6,018 bases of DNA from an uncultured Verrucomicrobia subdivision 3 bacterium (GTDB taxonomy: Bacteria > Verrucomicrobiota > Verrucomicrobiae > Limisphaerales > UBA11358): NCBI GenBank assembly GCA_903847285.1, contig CAINDH010000201.1:1-6018 (forward strand), written 5' to 3'. The position numbers were made by a program, and so were the translations under genes. The notes under the pieces were generated by a model, which worked only from the letters and a program-made list of their open reading frames with translations, did no database searches and had not been told where the DNA came from. This document shows positions 4,787 through 6,018 of this stretch, one piece after another (the stretch's first letter is position 1; every line of letters begins with the position of its first letter).

Positions 4787-6018
4787 CAGACGAACGACAA
4801 TCCAATGGCCGACGGGGGTAACGCCAAAGGCTTCGACATGGCACCGGAGACGACGCTGGCGGTGGTCAACGCAGCCATCGCGATGATTCCGACGACCATT
4901 CCGCCGGGGCCATTTGCGCCGACATGGGATTCGCTTAAGGAAAACTATCGGGTGCCGCAGTGGTTTGTGGGGGCGAAATTTGGTTTGTTCATGCACTGGG
5001 GACTTTACTCCGTGCCGGCGCATCACAACGAATGGTATGAAAAACACATGTATGGCGCAGACCGGCAGTGGCACGCGGACCGTTTCGGGCCGCAGGACAA
5101 ATCCGGCTACAAAGATTTCATCCCGTTGTTCACGCAATCAAATTTCAACGCCGAGGCGTGGGCGGATTTGTTCAAAAAGTCCGGCGCGAAGTTCGTCGTC
5201 CCGACGGCGCAGCACCATGAGAATTTTGCCATGTGGGACAGCGCGGCAACGCCGTTCAACGCGAAACAAATGGGTCCGCACCGCGATTTGATTGGTGAAC
5301 TCTGCCAAGCCGTGCGCAAACAAGGATTGAAATTCGGCGTGTCGAATCATGGTATCGAAAATTTTCAGTTCATTAATCCGCCGGCTGACATGGCTGAAAA
5401 AATGAAAGTGGAGCAGGCCGATCTTTACGATCCCAACTGGGCGGAGTTTTACAATGTCGCCGACCGCAGCGACGCGGCTTGTGAGAAGTTTCTGGTCAAC
5501 TGGTATGCCCGCAACGTCGAGCTGATTGACAAATATCAGCCGGATATGCTGTGGTTCGACAACGGCGTGGACCAGCGCTACCTCGACCCGCTCAAGCTGC
5601 GGGTCGCGGCGTATTACTACAACCGCGCGAAAGAATGGGGAAAGGAAGTTTCCCTCAGCACAAAAAAGGCGGCCTACGCGCCGAGCAACAAAAACACCGA
5701 GACGATTGGCTCCATCATTGATTTTGAGAAGATTGGCGGGCGTTCGCCGTCGGGCATCCGCACGGGCACGTGGCAGGTGGATGAGCCCATCGGCAGCACT
5801 TGGGGCTACACCGACGGGATGCGCGTAAACAGCGCCGGTTCGATCATTTCCAAGCTGGCCGATACTGTCAGCAAAAACGGCACGCTGCTGTTGAATCTTT
5901 CGCCCAAGGCCGATGGCACGTTTTCGCGGGAGCAGCAAAATACGCTGCTGGAAATCGGTCAGTGGCTCAACCTGAACGGCGAGGCGATTTATGATACGCA
6001 CAACTGGATTAAATATGG
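4667..6018 (+). CDS. Secreted alpha-L-fucosidase, GH29 (3' partial)
   Basis: The frame is open from ATG 4667 to the window end (450 codons plus two bases). GH29 enzymes hydrolyse terminal alpha-L-fucose with retention, using an Asp nucleophile. Visible order: signal peptide 1-39/40; linker ~41-90; KFGLFMHWGLYSVP (104-117) and NEWY (121-124), the family's N-terminal active-site strand; VVPTAQHHENFAMWDS (177-192); FGVSNHGIENF (223-233); PDMLWFDNG with nucleophile candidate D298; AYYYNRAKEWGKEVSLSTKK; E354 in IDFEK; TWQVDEPIGSTWGY (368-381); NGTLLLNLSPKADG (404-417); WLNLNGEAIYDT near the end. The acid/base is not assigned, E354 or E373 being possible. Deviations from the family pattern are HHEN for the usual HHDG and SNHGIENF for SSHRAEHW. 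The catalytic domain is nearly complete; any C-terminal beta-sandwich is lost. The start is supported by the ATGA overlap and the signal peptide directly after it. GH29 is secure; linkage preference is unknown. Confidence 0.9.
   Translation, partial: MRYNYFPLHGSVHIRLIRPLMVVVMAFALEPASVPSVSAAQTNDNPMADGGNAKGFDMAPETTLAVVNAAIAMIPTTIPPGPFAPTWDSLKENYRVPQWFVGAKFGLFMHWGLYSVPAHHNEWYEKHMYGADRQWHADRFGPQDKSGYKDFIPLFTQSNFNAEAWADLFKKSGAKFVVPTAQHHENFAMWDSAATPFNAKQMGPHRDLIGELCQAVRKQGLKFGVSNHGIENFQFINPPADMAEKMKVEQADLYDPNWAEFYNVADRSDAACEKFLVNWYARNVELIDKYQPDMLWFDNGVDQRYLDPLKLRVAAYYYNRAKEWGKEVSLSTKKAAYAPSNKNTETIGSIIDFEKIGGRSPSGIRTGTWQVDEPIGSTWGYTDGMRVNSAGSIISKLADTVSKNGTLLLNLSPKADGTFSREQQNTLLEIGQWLNLNGEAIYDTHNWIKY

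Noticed and set aside
4649..5137. Minus-strand open frame of 162 codons spanning the gene junction
   Set aside because: It lies opposite the fucosidase signal peptide and N-terminal motifs, its product is rich in Arg and His without a family match, and nothing suggests a promoter for it.
5138..6001. Long antisense open frame (287 codons) on the minus strand opposite the fucosidase
   Set aside because: The plus strand here has the full ordered set of GH29 motifs. The antisense product is Arg/Val-rich with no recognisable domain, and such frames arise readily opposite GC-rich coding DNA.

Overview
This window carries two co-directional genes on the + strand, both cut by a window edge, and essentially no intergenic DNA. 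The first (from base 3, 5' end missing, stop at 4668-4670) encodes a very large secreted-type protein. It starts with a family 1 polysaccharide lyase (pectate lyase-like) beta-helix. This is followed by an acidic calcium-type linker, a cadherin/Ig-like domain, two tandem copies of a large 'autotransporter-associated beta-strand repeat' module, and a short C-terminal domain ending in FYRLQLP. The second (ATG at 4667, 3' end missing) encodes a secreted GH29-type alpha-L-fucosidase. Its ATG overlaps the upstream stop codon as ATGA, so the two genes are probably translated from one message.

Layout: 3-~950 is the lyase domain. 1035-1070 is a DxDxDG calcium-type motif, and ~1230-1460 a cadherin-like domain. 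Repeat module A spans ~1470-2879 and module B ~2889-4430; module B carries an insertion of about 70 residues that splits one of its repeat motifs. 4440-4667 is the C-terminal domain. 4667-6018 is the fucosidase, with signal peptide, linker and nearly the whole catalytic domain. The reading frames cover everything, and I see no RNA gene, CRISPR array, IS element or terminator.

Organism: the combination of a PL1 lyase with PATR-type repeats, a 'DTDQDGMPDFWE' linker and a C-terminal domain of the 'YYVIGSTNLALP...FYRLQLP' type resembles large exported proteins of Verrucomicrobiota (Pedosphaera/Limisphaerales-like). This is inference from remembered protein style; no marker gene is present. The most likely biology is a small polysaccharide-utilisation operon. 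An extracellular, possibly surface-displayed lyase would cut a pectin-like uronic-acid polymer, and an exported fucosidase would remove alpha-L-fucose from side chains or from released oligosaccharides.

Nothing here demonstrates a wholly new system. The most unusual item is the giant lyase itself: a duplicated PATR stalk without the usual autotransporter barrel, and a foreign-looking insertion in one copy that residue-offset arithmetic defines well.
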